Shown piece by piece: positions 25,601-38,600 of a stretch of DNA of 64,000 nt. The notes below the pieces were generated by a model. It ran no database searches and was not told where the DNA came from. It saw only the letters and a program-made list of their open reading frames with translations. A program made the position numbers and the translations under genes. How positions within the stretch are numbered: the first letter of the stretch is position 1; each line of letters starts with the position of its first letter. Source of the stretch: Lotus japonicus (Eukaryota > Streptophyta > Magnoliopsida > Fabales > Fabaceae); assembly GCF_012489685.1 (NCBI RefSeq), contig NC_080042.1:80600983-80664982 (forward strand), given 5' to 3'.

Positions 25601-26749
25601 TCCTGAAGTTGGCTCGTCCAGAAACAGAAGTGATGGTCCGTGAATGATGTCAACCCCAATTGAGACCCTGCGACGCTCTCCACCGGACACCCCTCTTGTC
25701 CCTTCATCTCCTATGTAGGTGTTCCTAGATGACTGCACCACCCAAAAAACTTATACAACTGTTGGAATAAGAGATGAACAGAGAATAATTATCTAAGAGA
25801 ATTGCTTCAGTCAATAGTACTAGGTGAATGTTTGGTTTCACAATTTCCGCAGAATCCGAGGCATGTTTAGTTAGAAGCTAAGACTTGTAGCTTCGAACAC
25901 GAATTGATTCTAGAACATCTCACTGTGAAACCAAAATCTCACTGTGAAACCAAACATGCTATAAGTATGATACTTATATACACCTAGAAATAAATACAAC
26001 TTTTTACAAGATAATAATTTGTAAGGATGCTAGCTCTTATTTGTATGAACCTTTAAGTATATGAATCTTCTATATCATACTACAACCTATAGATACATGA
26101 ATTATGAATAGTGAGTGTCCAGAAACGATCCATGGTTGATGAGATATCAAGCAATTAAAAAGAAAGAACAAAAAAGGAAACATTAGAATAAAGGAGTTAC
26201 ACATGTTAAAAAAATGGTTGATGAGATTTAGTATATGGAGTATGATTTTAAAGGTTGAAAAATACTTACGGATAAGCCAAGCTGGTCAATGAGCTTCTCT
26301 ACTCTCTGCTTCTTATCAGCAAGAGAAAGTGGCCCCAAGCGAAAATCAGCAGCAAACATCAAAGTTTCATAGACAGTGAGCATTGGATAAAGCCTATCTT
26401 CCTGCATGATATAAGCAGAGGTTCTTTTGATCAAGCTTGGGCTCACAGTTGTCCCATCTAAGGACACCTTCCCTTTAAGGCTCCCACTTGCAATTCTCCC
26501 AGCTAGTCCATCAAGAAAAGTGGACTTCCCTGCACCACTAGGCCCCATCACTGCAGTGACGCAACCTTTTGGTGCATAACCAGTGATATCATGCAGCAAG
26601 TCCACATCTTCACTGGACCACTTCCCATCAACCTTCTTCTTCTTTCTCACAGTATATGTAAGGCTTTCAAACTCAACACCCCCGGTGAAACTCACCGGTT
26701 TCTTTATGTCAATTACAGTCTCATCACGATAGCCGTTGGCTTGAGGCAT
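22682..26749 (-). CDS. STR2: Half-size ABCG transporter, STR2 (STUNTED ARBUSCULE 2) orthologue
   Basis: STR and STR2 form a heterodimeric ABCG transporter at the periarbuscular membrane, required for arbuscule growth and proposed to export lipid to the fungus. Three exons, 26749-26270, 25732-25032 and 23654-22682, phases matching, give 717 aa. NBD first: Walker A GPSGAGKS (69-76), signature VSGGE (175-179), Walker B LLFLDEP (195-201), H-loop H232. A long Ser/Pro-rich linker (about 290-430) precedes the membrane domain. The membrane domain has the FFSSNDAVPAFIQERFIFIR segment also present in STR, and ends VLRFASKNQRR. The linker, this segment and adjacency to SYMRK favour STR2 over other ABCGs. 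Intron 1 has a MITE and intron 2 a complete MULE. An 80-codon frame lies just upstream. Naming as STR2 rather than another STR-clade member rests on recall. Confidence 0.88.
23948..24975. mobile_element. Non-autonomous Mutator-like element in STR2 intron 2
   Basis: 1028 bp with inverted ends of about 400 bp (23948-24360 versus 24573-24975), starting GGCTTAAATAAGTTTTTCGT. It is flanked by a perfect 9-bp target-site duplication, tttaaaaaa (23939-23947 and 24976-24984), diagnostic of MULEs. The two arms differ by only a few bases. The 210-bp centre has repeated gtggtccatccaca and a short possible coding remnant before ctcgagtaag. The same family is present at 53367-55095. Confidence 0.92.
25827..25958. 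mobile_element. MITE in STR2 intron 1
   Basis: Inverted ends ATGTTTGGTTTCAC and GTGAAACCAAACAT enclose about 130 bp. An extra internal tcactgtgaaacca copy lies next to the right end. Confidence 0.6.
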
Positions 26750-26773
26750 GTTTGAGGTTTAAGATGTCACCAA

Positions 26774-27016
26774 CTACTGCTGATAGAGAAATTCAGTGTT
26801 GGAACAGAACATGTTCTGAAGGGCTCTCCCAAAACTGAGGACATGGGGTTCTGAGGAGGTATTAAAAAGGAAAGGAGAATGTGATGATTGGGGATGTCTC
26901 TGAGGAGGTGCTTCCAAAGCTATCACAATGTTGTCTTGATTGAAGAATCCATTTTGGGGTTCGTTTCCATCGTAAAGATGAAAATAGCTTCTTGTTTTCT
27001 TCATCATTTGATTCAT
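26774..27016 (-). other. Possible upstream ORF (80 codons) in the STR2 5' region
   Basis: An ATG-initiated frame ends 24 bp before the STR2 start codon and is on the same strand. It encodes MNQMMKKTRSYFHLYDGNEP and continues without repeats or low complexity. If the STR2 transcript begins above 27016 it would be a long uORF and could reduce translation of STR2. Alternatively it is a chance frame in promoter DNA. There is no family match that I recognise, and the main ORF length already agrees with the STR2 size I remember. Confidence 0.3.
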
Positions 27017-28259
27017 TGAGTAATTCCTTCATACAGTTAGCATGCATACGTGATTGATATTGTATATAATTCAGCAATGAAAGGCTGGCTACGAAGATAA
27101 CTTTGGATTTATATATTTCCTATTTGTATGTGTAGCAATCAACGGAGTTTCCAATTCTATAAATAACTATTAAATAACAGGTTACTTGAACAATTGCAAT
27201 TTTGCTACTATTCAACAATGCAATGACAAATATCCATGCAATGCTAGTGTAGCTAGTCTTCACACTTCATTAGTATTTCCGCACAAATAAAAGGACAACA
27301 TATAAAAGACACTTCAAAACTAAAGGAAACAGTTGTCCAAGAAACTAAACCTTCCAATTAAAGACTGCATGTAATTAGGATTTCTATTTTGAAATACATG
27401 CCAATAAATTAGTAAAACTCAATGTATGTTCATTTAGCATAGATTTCACTTTAAGGTGGTAAATAAAGTAAAAAAATAGTAGTATCTGAAGAAGAAATTG
27501 ATAATGTTTGGATAAGTATACAAACATCTTTGTCTATTTTCAGTCATTTATACCAAAGATAAATATATACTATGATTTTAACATGGCAGGAATCGTTACT
27601 ATCTAAGAATGCACCACAAGATATGTCTCGTGGTTCTTGATTTAACAAAGCGCATAAAAGCTAATTACCAAAGTCTGCAAATTAATATATTCATGACAAT
27701 AAGAATAAATGTCGAAAGCGAGGGGATTTGGCACTTTGTGGAGTTAAAATGAAAGGAAACAAAAAGTTGAGTATAACTCGTGGGTAATTATCACCTTTCA
27801 TTCCTTGCAATGAAGTGTTCACTACCGACAAGTTAATGGTTTAGTGGTAGTTAAGCTAGATCCATATAAGAGTGATGATAAAGTTCAAATCTCACAAAAA
27901 TCATCTATTAGGAGGGTCTACTAAAATTTTCGAAATGGGTTTGATTGCTCTTGATGCATTACATTTAAAAATCTTCTCTTGCGTGATTTCCAATATATAT
28001 GTTTCACATGATATTAGGATAATTGATTAAAAACATCATTCTCGTCATTTCATTTCTCCCATATGTTTTTTCGGGCTTCAATATTTAACTTTATATGTGA
28101 ATACCAAACTTTATATTGCACTCCATAATGCTCTATTGGAGTGTGTAATGTCTGATTGTTGAGTGAGAGTTTAAAGAGCGAGGGGCTGGACAATTTTTTA
28201 TTATTATCAAGGTCGTATTTTTACCATTGACCGCTATGAGGCTAATTCTTTATATTAAA
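27017..28259. other. Intergenic, STR2 promoter side
   Basis: AT-rich DNA holding the STR2 promoter on its left side, with no gene seen. I searched 26760-27200 by eye for the AW-box pattern CG(N7)CNANG in both orientations and did not find it; that is not an exhaustive motif search. Confidence 0.5.
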
Positions 28260-28290
28260 CTAGTATTTTTACCCGTGCGATGCACGGGGG
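28260..28290 (-). other. Helitron 3' terminus (hairpin + CTAG)
   Basis: Minus-strand reading gives the stem-loop CCCGTGC-ATC-GCACGGG followed by TAAAAATACTAG and host T. The stem is perfect over 7 bp. The two other copies at 30151 and 35629 have decayed stems. Confidence 0.75.
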
Positions 28291-31084
28291 ATATTCATTT
28301 TGTTTTTTGTGTGTATTTCTTTTAAGTCTATGAGTTCTTTTAAAAGATATTTTAGGGATTAAAAGAACTAAATCTATTTTGGATATATGAAATCATAAAT
28401 TTGTATGTTTTTGCTCCAACGGTCATCTCCCTCCTCCATCGTCTTCTTCACCATGGAACCCTTAAAATAGTCACGTGAGAAGCATGTGACTTGTCCAGTC
28501 ATCAAGCTCTATGAAGAAAGTCACGTGAGACACGCGTGAGGGAGCCGCATCAGCTTCTCACGTTAGTTTTCTCACGGAAGGCAAACGGCAGACCAAAAGT
28601 GCAACAACATGTATAGTTGGAGGACTTTTTTTGCTAATTTTGAAGTTTGGGGACGATTTTCGCAGGAAGGCCATAGTTGAGGGACCAAAAGTGCAATTAA
28701 GCCTTTTTTTTAAGTAGCTATTTTATTTTTCTTTTTTGTACTTATTTTTCTAAATGCTCGATTGATAGTTTTTCGATATCTATTAAATAATCTATTCCAT
28801 GGAGTTAAAGTCATCTGCTAAAAATAGCCATTGAATGTTTTTTTTTTCAATTGGAATAATTACATTGTGAATAAAATTGAAAGTGTATCGTTGCACATTT
28901 CTTGTAAAAAATCGTATTCGACATTGCGAAAGATTTCTTTATACCATAATATCAATCTTTCAAATTCTCACATTAAAGTGTATTTAACTTTCCTTTTTAT
29001 TCTTGAATTAAAAAAAACTTTCCTTTTTATTTGAAATTATATAAATTTAAAAATGGACAAAACTAAAAAATAACCATAAAGACCAATTACTTAAAGAACC
29101 TTGCCTTCGTAATTCCTTTTTATTTTTTATTTTTCATTTTTCGCTTTATGCTTTTTATTTAAACATTTAGAAATACTACACCTTTTTTAATTCGGAATTC
29201 AACAATATAAATTTAATTTTAAAACAATAAACTTTCATTTTTTAGGATTAATATATTTTATAAATTCTAACTAATTAATCATGTCTTTTGGAATTCCTAA
29301 CTGATATTAATCACATATTAACCACTAAAGTTTTCAATAAACACATATCTCACATGTAACTGAAATAATTGTAGTGCAAAGATTTTTTTTCCTTTAATTT
29401 ATTGTTAAGAAAGATATTTTTTTGTATCGTCATTATGAGCATGAATGTGTTGTGTGGTTTTTAAATTATAAAACCAAAATTAAAAATTATTTGGCATTGA
29501 TATCAAATTTATGGTAAAACTATGTTCATTGGAAGTTTCAAAAAAAAAATCATGCTCTATGGAGTTCCTAACTGATATTAACCACTAATTTTTTTCATGC
29601 ACAGAAATTAACCACATGTAATAGAAATAGTTATAGTGCAAAGGGGTTTTTCCATTAATTAAGGAAGATAATTTCTTAAATTGGCATTATGGCCATGAAT
29701 GAGCATGTGATATTGTTTCGATGAATTTACTCTTTATCAAAAGGGAGATATATGTTTAAAATTTACTATTTTTTTTTACCATAATACCAATTTTTCAAAT
29801 TCTCACATTAATTGGATTAGCATGTATTTAATTTTCCTCTTTAATAGAATTTCCAATATAAGATTTAACTTTTACATGAACAAAAACCGACAACAAAGGT
29901 TGAGTTAAGAGGGCCTAAGATTGTTATAATAACCATGATTTTGTGCTTCTGAATAGTGCTTTGATTGCAGTTGGACCAAATGACAATTTTGGCCACTTCT
30001 TTTAACCAAGGACCCGGACATAAAGCAATAGTAACCTATCTTCATTAAAAATAAACTGATGACACAACATGTTACAAAACTAAAACTCTTAGCAAGATCA
30101 CATAAAATATAGTCTAAAGTGTGAAGACAACATAGGACATACATGCTTTGACCCGTGCGATACACGGAGAATTTTTATTTTAATTTATCGCGTGAATTTT
30201 TTAAAAATGTGTTGTTTTTATTATATTTATTAAAAGATATTTTAAGGATAAAACGAAAAAATGAATTTTATATATAAGGAAAAAAATCGTGATGAAACTG
30301 CTAAATATTACATACATGTGCTACCATGATAATTCTGCTAAATATATAATCAACCTGACTACAACTGATAGCTTTAGTGATTGGATATCCTAAGCCCACA
30401 AAAGAAAGAAAGTTGAGAAAACATGAAAACTTGATACAATTTATAGTTTTTCTATATCTTGGTACACTTTACAACTTTGTGAAGTTGGATGTACCTGCAG
30501 TCCATGAAATATTTCCGGCATTGAAAGCTTAGGAACATGGGCAACATCCACAAACCCAGCCTCCTCACAAAAGTGTCAGAAAATCATGTTTTTGGAGCGC
30601 AATCAGTGGACCAAGATTCTTGACCATAAGAGATGGATAAAGTAGTTAATAAAGAAGTTTACCTGATAAACTCCAGGACCCCCACTTCCTGATCATCTCC
30701 ACTTGTGTTCATTACACGCAGCAGAGGAGCGGAACATGTATAAAACAGTAGTAAGGAAAAATAGGTTTTTTTAATGAGATAATAGAAAAATAAATATAGA
30801 AGTAGATGGCATTACCTAAAGACACAAAGATGTAAATCAAAGAAACAGAAAGCAAACCTTTTTGTCCAGCGAAATCTTGCCATTAAACATTCATCCACCA
30901 TTGTTTGGTCTTACTCCGACAACTCCACCTGTCTCAGCGTCAAGTACGAAATGAGATCAAATGTAACCATAACACAGAATATTCACCAAAACAACACCAA
31001 CACATGATTCCTCATCAACATGAATAATATATATCAGAACTAACTAAAAGACAGGGAGAAAAAGAGACATCCTTAAACAATCAG

Positions 31085-31475
31085 ACTTCAGAGAGAATGG
31101 AAGGAGTGAGGAGTTTGTATTTGGGTGCTTCACTGAGAAGCTTGTCATAGCTGGCTTGATCCTTTTTCGATCCCTTGCTCCACCTATGGTTAGCACAAAT
31201 ATATGACCTTTATACCACACACCCCATCTTTCATATTGCATAAATCGTAACAAAAATTTATTCTTTGTAGAAAATTATTGGTATCAAATTTTTTATGTGA
31301 GCTCTGACACCCATCATGGATAATAAAACAAATCCAACCGATTACTCCCATCAAGAGATATTACATTAAGGGGAGAAAAAGAAACGAAACCAAAAAAAGA
31401 GAGAAACGCAAACCTTCTTCTTGGCACCGCCAGATTTGGCAAGCAAGGAGGAAGGTGGAGGAGCCTAGTCCTGAG
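31085..31475 (-). pseudogene. Captured fragment of 40S ribosomal protein S25 gene
   Basis: Minus-strand exon-like blocks inside Helitron A. Block 1 (about 31475-31413) reads APPPSS-LLAKSGGAKKK after an in-frame stop, resembling the Lys/Pro-rich RPS25 N-terminus. Block 2 (about 31188-31085), after an acceptor-like atag, reads [20 protein letters not shown] then [12 protein letters not shown], the RPS25 core, and then hits a stop. The middle KQKEKVNNMVLF-type segment of RPS25 is missing and the conserved C-terminal half is not visible in frame. It is a dead, intron-bearing copy, so it came from genomic DNA, not a processed transcript. Family assignment is from memory of RPS25. Confidence 0.75.
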
Positions 31476-33010
31476 TATTGGAGATTGAATAAAATAAAAT
31501 TTTGCTGAACCATGGCGTGATATATTCAGGCAAACATTATCTGCTACAATAGGCAAAGTCATATGTTTAGTAAATTATTTTGGCATAAAACAAACAATGG
31601 AAGACATACTCACATGAAAATAGGACCTCAAGAGAGACCCACAACATCAGTAGCAAAACATAATTTCAGAACTTGAGAGATCAAACCTTCATCAATAATA
31701 ACATAATTTCACTCAATGCAGAATACAAAATGAAACGAAAGGAGAAAAAATGTTGAACAAAATGTAGTGGAAGAATTAGACTCACCCTAAAATTGCAGAG
31801 AAAAAAACACTCTCATTAAGAAGGAACTTTTGAGCAACCAAAACCTACTAACATTGACCTCATGGGGGGTGATTCACCACCATAATCAATGTGCTGCGGT
31901 GTTGAACACCAAAAAAGCACCACATAATCGAGGTTAGGAGCGCGGAACATGGAAAAAGGAGCAGCATCGAAACCGTGACACTCATTCAAAGGGTTCACCA
32001 CTCGGCGTTCAATGGTGCTTGCTGCTTCACTCGCCCTCCTTGCTTTTAGATGACAGATGAAATACCCAAAACAGGAAAATTGCAATTAAGAACAAAAAAG
32101 GGAATCAAATGGTGATTTCAAGAAGTGGTTGTTAATGGGAGAACATGGAGAAGTGAAGTTTGGATCTCATACGTTTCCATCGATGGTGAGAATCAGAGGA
32201 GGAAAAGGACGACTTGCTGGATACACCGCTGTGCTCCTCTTCACCCTAAATCCATGCTGGTATATAAGACAGAGAAGCCACCAGAGGTGGAGAATCAGCT
32301 TGCTCATTGATCCTGTCGCGATTCTCGGAAAGGGAGTCATTTTCATTGTTGTGTTGCTTACCTTCCCCTTTTCTGCTAGAAAAAAGTAGCCAAAACAAAA
32401 TTAAGTTGGATCACAACATGATTTGTAAAAAGAAAGAAGAATTAGAATGAAAAGTTGTAGTGAAGAGTGAGATATGAAAGAGACGGGGCAGCAGATGGGG
32501 CTTCGTTCGTCCTGCCGAATTGCTGCCATCCAAATTGCAGTGGCAGTAATAAAAAAGAAGGCATCCCTCATTGAACCACTGCCATTCAAATTGACGATCA
32601 AGAAGAATTAGCCTTGGATCCATCTCCAAGGGATAAAGAACATGTGTCCATGTCAAGAAACTTGTACTACAGATGGAAAAGCTAAGGTTTACTTACAGGA
32701 AAGGGAAGTTAAAACGCCCATTTTAATGTCTATTTTAACAACTTGGTCAAAAAAATTCTCACTTCATTTTAACCCATAATATCAATAATTATGACATCTT
32801 CAACATACTAAAAGATTTTAAAACCCAAAATTGGTGTTTTCAATTAAATCAATTGTTGTTCAACAAGTTATCAAAAGTTAGACTATACTCAACTCATAAG
32901 CTTTCAAAACACAATTATTGAAGGTAGGTAATCGCCATAATCAAGGAGACTGGCTCGTCATCAAGCTTAATATAATAACCAATTATGAACCAAAGCCTAA
33001 AAAATCCTAC

Positions 33011-33845
33011 CTTCTTTGATTTCTCCTTCTCAATAGCATCTCTGCGCTTATCCTTGTCAGATCCCTGGACAGAAATTAAAGGTGTAAAGACATATTTATA
33101 GGCATCAGTTCACTAATATAATATAAACTAAAAGTTAGAATGGTGAAAGGGAGAAAATTCTTACCAATTTAGCAAAGATCTCATCGTTGTCTTTCTTGTG
33201 GGAAAGTGGCTGCATGGATTCAAACTCCTTTGCATCCACCTTTCTCACTTCAGTCTTGAGTGCTTGCAGGGCTTTTCTTTTCTCTTCCAGCACCTTCTCA
33301 TATTCCTCCAGTGTCATCTCCTATCACAGTTTAGATTGCATTTAGAGAAGGACAAACAGAAGCCAATATAATATAAATTCAACATGTAACACTTAATTCA
33401 GAAACTATATGAGCAAAAATAATACATGCAGATCAAGTCTCTAACACTTTCAAAAGGTAAACCAACACTGGATGAAAACATCATTTCATAATCAAGAAAA
33501 CAATACTGAGCAAGAGTTTCTTTCTCGTAAAGAATCCCATGCAATTCATAAGATGAACTTATGACCCAAACTGAACTTGAATGATTTATCATTCAATCAG
33601 AAGACACAACTCTCCTGTTAGTCTCTAGATAATGAAATGCATAAAATTCAGAAGAAGCAAAATCAAGATCAATGGAGAAAGCTTTAAGATTATTAACCTT
33701 GTCCTCAGGCTCCTTTTCTTCACTTTCATTAACAGGGCTTTCCTTGTTTCCATATGCTGCCTCTTTTTCCTTGGTTGCAGGCTTCTCATCACCCAAATTC
33801 TTCAAAAAAAAACCCTCCCCATCATTCACCACTTCCTCAGTCACC
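33011..33845 (-). pseudogene. Captured exons of an RGGA-type (HABP4/Stm1-like) RNA-binding protein gene
   Basis: Three consecutive minus-strand exons with intact GT-AG borders: 33845-33698, 33320-33165 and 33064-33011. They join in frame to read ..EESEEKEPEDK-type acidic text, EMTLEEYEKVLEEKRKALQA, KDNDEIFAKL and GSDKDKRRDAIEKEKSKK, matching the central Stm1/hyaluronan-binding region of plant RGGA proteins. The N-terminal Stm1_N part and the RGG boxes are absent. Lack of internal stops suggests recent capture, or a chance of being spliced into a chimeric transcript. It lies in Helitron A beside the RPS25 fragment, in the same orientation. Confidence 0.8.
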
Positions 33846-35628
33846 CTAAAATATAATATAAAAAGGAAAGAGCGTGTAAACAATTGACTACCAATTGAAA
33901 GCCAAACAATATTACATACATGTGCTATAAAAATCAAAAGACCAGTTTCTCCTATTAAGACATTCAACCCCATCCCATATCACAACTAATTGATTAATAT
34001 TTAGCTTGGGCCAGATCACCTTCTCTGTGTTCACCACTCCGTTTTAACATAACTATTCAAAAGTGTGTGGTATACAAAGTTGTTACTAACTATTTTATGT
34101 TAGTCACCACTCACCAGTACCTATCATCGTACCAATATTCCTACAAAGGGCCATTTTTTTTCTTAAACTTTCAGGGCAACATGAAGTTTTCAACTAATAG
34201 AGAAAATGTTACCTTGCTTCAATTCATCCAATGGCTCTAGTGCTTCACGAACAACTGGAAAATAAAAGCTTTCAGTCACCAGTACAATAAGAAAATTTAG
34301 CAGAGAATGTAATATTATTTTCCTTTCACTCAACGACAACATAAGTAAGCTTAAAAAATTCACACATATAAAAACACCCACAAATTAACGCATGAGAAAA
34401 TCCAAAAGCTTTCAAATTTCTGAATCACCACCTTAGTCCTTAGAGAACCCCCCAACGACGATTTCATGGGCAACTCTCCCTGTAAAGGAAAATTTCATAG
34501 CAGACAGAGGTAAAGCCCTAATTGCTGGACAAAATCAAAACTTAGGCAAAGATAACTCTGAAATCATAACAGAAATCAAACTTAAGGCGCAGAGCGAAGG
34601 ATTCTTACCGAAATTTGACGAAAATTCCGGAAATCGTCGGCGCCTGTGAAAGAAGTGAAACGAACTTATATAATGATGAATTCATAAAACAAAACAAAAC
34701 CAAGAAATCAAATGGAAGCTTATGCAAGCCGCGGGAAAGAAAGTGGCGAACAAATAGAAGCACACTTGCTGAGGACTTCATGGGAGCCCTTTTGTGGCCG
34801 CACGTTGTCGTCTCCTAGTATTCGCAAAACCTGGACGATGATGACGGAAATGACATGCTCTGGTTCAGATTAATCTGAAACAATAAAGATGAATAATCGA
34901 ATATGAGTTAAAACGTTGAAAGATCAGGGATTCAGATGATAGAAAACAAAACATGCAATGGGAGTGGGTGAAAGCTGAAATTAGCAAAACGAAAACAATA
35001 AACATGGTAAGAGAAGTGAGAACCTTGGAAGGAAGGCTGTCCAGACCAAATCCTGATGATGGAAAGAGCGGCAGAAACCCTAAACCCCATATCATTCCAC
35101 CAATTTCTGCAAGAAGCAAAGAACCCCCTAAAAAAACAACAATCAGAAAGTGAGAACGTGCGACGCGATTGAAATCCCAGAAAGACGAAAGAAAAGAAAA
35201 GAACCAAAGCCCAGAAGATTGAAATCCGCCTTCAATCTCATCTGCTTCGCCTCATTCGCGCTCTACCTCGCCTCGCTCGTGCTCTGTTCCGGTTCTGCTC
35301 ACACGATCGAAGGAAACGAAAGACATGAAAGGGAGAATGTGCGACGTGATTAAAAGCGCTGGAAGATGAAAACGAATGAAAAGGAGAATCCAAAACATCA
35401 GTGAAAATGTGAAATACAAAAGGAGATAAGATTGCTGGAGGATTTCGACGGCCAAGATTTGATCCATAAATAATAACTTATTGTGTATCAATGGTTGAGA
35501 TTCAATCCAAGTGAAATAAAAGAGATTTTTACCAAAATATCCATGGTCAAGCTTCATTGTCTTTGAAATTATTTGTTGATTGACAGATTTACCCCAAGGC
35601 TGCAAAAACTCTCCCTTTATATAGTTTA

Positions 35629-38600
35629 CTAGTATTTTTACCCGTGCGAGCGATACACGGGGGTTATTCATTTTTGTTTATCGTGTATATTTTTTCTATC
35701 TAAATTTGTGTTTTTTTAATGTTTGTAGAAAGAAAATTTATTATGAATTAAAAAAATATTAATCTAAGATATAAGCAAACATAAATTTTTCTTCTATTTC
35801 GAGTGATGAATGTATTTGTTTTTATTTTGTAGAAACACAATAATTTATGAATTTTGATTAAAAATGTACTCACCAACGTGTTGCATAAGAAGTCTTCGTC
35901 TATCTTTACCATCACTTAAATACTCTCAAGTTTTTTCTCAAACAAATTATGCCCCTAATAGCAAAAAGTTCTCTAAGATTGTTAGCAGTACTGCAATTAA
36001 TGCAAAGTTTCTATTACTTCATCCGTTTATTCTTTATAATCTTCAAGTAAGCTCATCGTATAGCACACATCCTTAATGTGTCATTTGTAACTTCATATAC
36101 TTTTCTCAAGTTTGAAAATGAATGAACATTTTTGTAAAATTTAGCAATAACCTCATATAATATTCACTTTTGTATAGCCTTTAATTTCTCAAAATCTGTG
36201 GTTTTTTTTGCTACATCTATCAAAAGAAATTTTATGAATTAAAAGTATAAAAATAAATTTAGATAAATAAATCATAAATTTGAAAGTTTTTTTACCGTAA
36301 AAAACCATGAAAAGAAAAACTCTATTTGTAAACCATGAAAGATTAGGAAGACTCAATTATACATGGAAACTGTCTAATATAAAGTAAGATGGAATCAAGA
36401 GGAAATCATTACAGAAATGAAGGAGCAAGTTATAGCACATTTAGACATTTTAAGCTAAAATATCAGTATCTAACCTCTGGGTATATGTACCTGTAAAATG
36501 ATTAAAAGTTCAAGCCTTTATTCAATGTAGATACGTTAACACAGATTATAGAATTAAAAACCTTTTAATTTAATACTTATATAGTTGCCTGAAAAAGGGA
36601 TAATGAGAAGGTTATTTTCTACATTGATATAATATTAAATCCCTCATCTTTATCTTTTATGGATTCATATTACTATTAATTATCATTTAACTAATAATTC
36701 AATAAACCAAAACTGACTTAAAAAAAAAACCAAAACTAACTTTGTGTGCCCTATGGAATTTCCTATCTCATATGAACCAAATAATAATAAATAATTTTTA
36801 TATATTTTGAGATAAATAGAAGAAGGATATAATATGACATTAATGGGAGGATTGAAACCGTCAAATAGAATTTCAAGGGGAAGAGATAGTGAGAAGATCA
36901 TTTTTGTATCGATATCATATTTAATATTAAAATATTCTCTCTAACTTATGTGCATTTATTATCCATTTGCATGACTCACTCAAATCCTACACAATCATGT
37001 ACTTTGTAATTCCCTAATTGATATTAATTAATTCATAATAAGTAACCACTAAATTATATACTTAAAAACATTTAAATGACACAATTGGAGATGAAAGATT
37101 TTTTGCAGTTGAGCCAATTAATTTAGCATTAAGATTGGTAATATTGATCTGCAATTTAAGCAATATAGAATTGTAAATATTATCATAAAAACACGATGAT
37201 ATGAATTCCCTGATAGTAGCTAGCAGCATAAGCAAGCATTTCAACTCACACTTGAGTGATTAGGTACCACATCACTTTTTACTTCTCAACTTTCGTCCTC
37301 TCTTGGCTTTCTTATATAGGAAAGACCGATAAGTAGACATATAAGTGAATTAAAATAATATGCAACAATTAAATCAAACCCTTAATGTATAAGTGCAGAA
37401 AGAAACAAAATCGGAACTTTGTATAGAAAAGAATGGCAAATCAGCATATAAAATCACGCAAACATAGAATATGCCTATAAATTTCCAGGAAGCTCCTCTA
37501 TTTGATCAACAAAGTTAGTATAATTGAACCACATCCAAATGCAAAAACCTAGATAAAAAATGAAGCTATAACAATGTCGATAGAAATTTATTATTGCAAA
37601 AATATAAATCAAACACTGCAGAGGTCAAGTGGGAGGTGAAGTTTCATTTTAATATCTTCATTTTAACCTTTAACATTCATTCACCCATGTTTTGATCTAT
37701 AAAATAAACCCAACCACAATGCACCATGCCATATAATAAGGGTCTAAAGATAAAATCACATAAAACTCATAATAGGGCAGTAAATTTTCCTTCACACACC
37801 AAATTAGAGTTTAATACACAATGCATAGATTACAGAACATGGCAGCAAGTATACTAATGAGAAAACATAATGCAATTACTCATGAAGGATCTAACAGAGG
37901 CAAAATAAAACATAGTAGGGGAAACAAAAAAAAACAAAGTAGAGGCATACTTTTTAATGGATTCAGTCATCCTGCAAGTTGCTTTTGTATATGTCATCAG
38001 CTTTTCACATCATCATCATGATGCGTATACACCCCATTGAAAATTAAAAGTTATAAAAGAGGAATAAGTAAAACCAAAACTTGATTATGACAAAAGATAA
38101 AGGAAACAAAGGAAAGACATTAGTACTTAAATATATGAAATGAAACAAAGAAAATTATAAAACATTAAGGTGATACCTAAAGTTGAACATCATCAAGTAA
38201 ACCACATCTTCCTTCGTTGAGAGTAGGGCATGCAAGCATGGTTAAATGCCAAGGGAAAAAAGAGTAATTCAGCAAGCAAGGAAGTTAAAAAAGGAAATAC
38301 ATAAACCAAGAACAAAAGAATGCAATTGATGGCAAAGATGACTTTGATGTGAGAAAGATTATTGAAATATGAAACTGAAAATAATCAAATGAGTAAAGCA
38401 TAGGTGACTGAGTCATACCTTGATGTCGAAATCGGCGCATGTGGTGCATAGGGCTGGTAGAATGATGCTTCTCTATTGTGTGTGCTTTGATGTGAGGAAA
38501 ACTTGTTTAAGAGATTTTATAGGGAGATAGTTGAAGCTGGAGAGGTGGGTGATAAGGTGGAGTTTGAGAAGGTGGAAGAGGAAGAAACTATGTGAATTAA

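Larger units (their letters stand above)
28260..35628 (-). mobile_element. Helitron-like element A (non-autonomous, composite)
   Basis: Read on the minus strand, the 3' end at 28260 is a palindrome CCCGTGC..GCACGGG, then TAAAAATA and CTAG, with host T following: the canonical Helitron terminus (3' hairpin, CTRR, A/T insertion). The 5' side near 35628 reads AAACTATATAAAGGGAGAG and resembles the 5' end of element B; B has inserted into its tip. A second, decayed 3' hairpin (cccgtgcgatacacgg) at 30151-30166 shows two elements may be merged here. No Rep/helicase ORF is present. It carries captured gene fragments (RPS25, RGGA). Diverged repeats containing ggaattcctaactgatatta recur near 29290 and 29570. 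Confidence 0.72.

Noticed and set aside
28590..28700. MULE or LTR terminus (accaaaagtgcaattaagcc)
   Set aside because: Looks like a transposon end but no inverted or direct partner was found nearby; left unannotated.
31816..32656. Several 60-90-codon frames in Helitron A
   Set aside because: No domain recognised, no consistent splice structure, and both strands are open to similar length. They may be parts of captured exons but cannot be supported individually.
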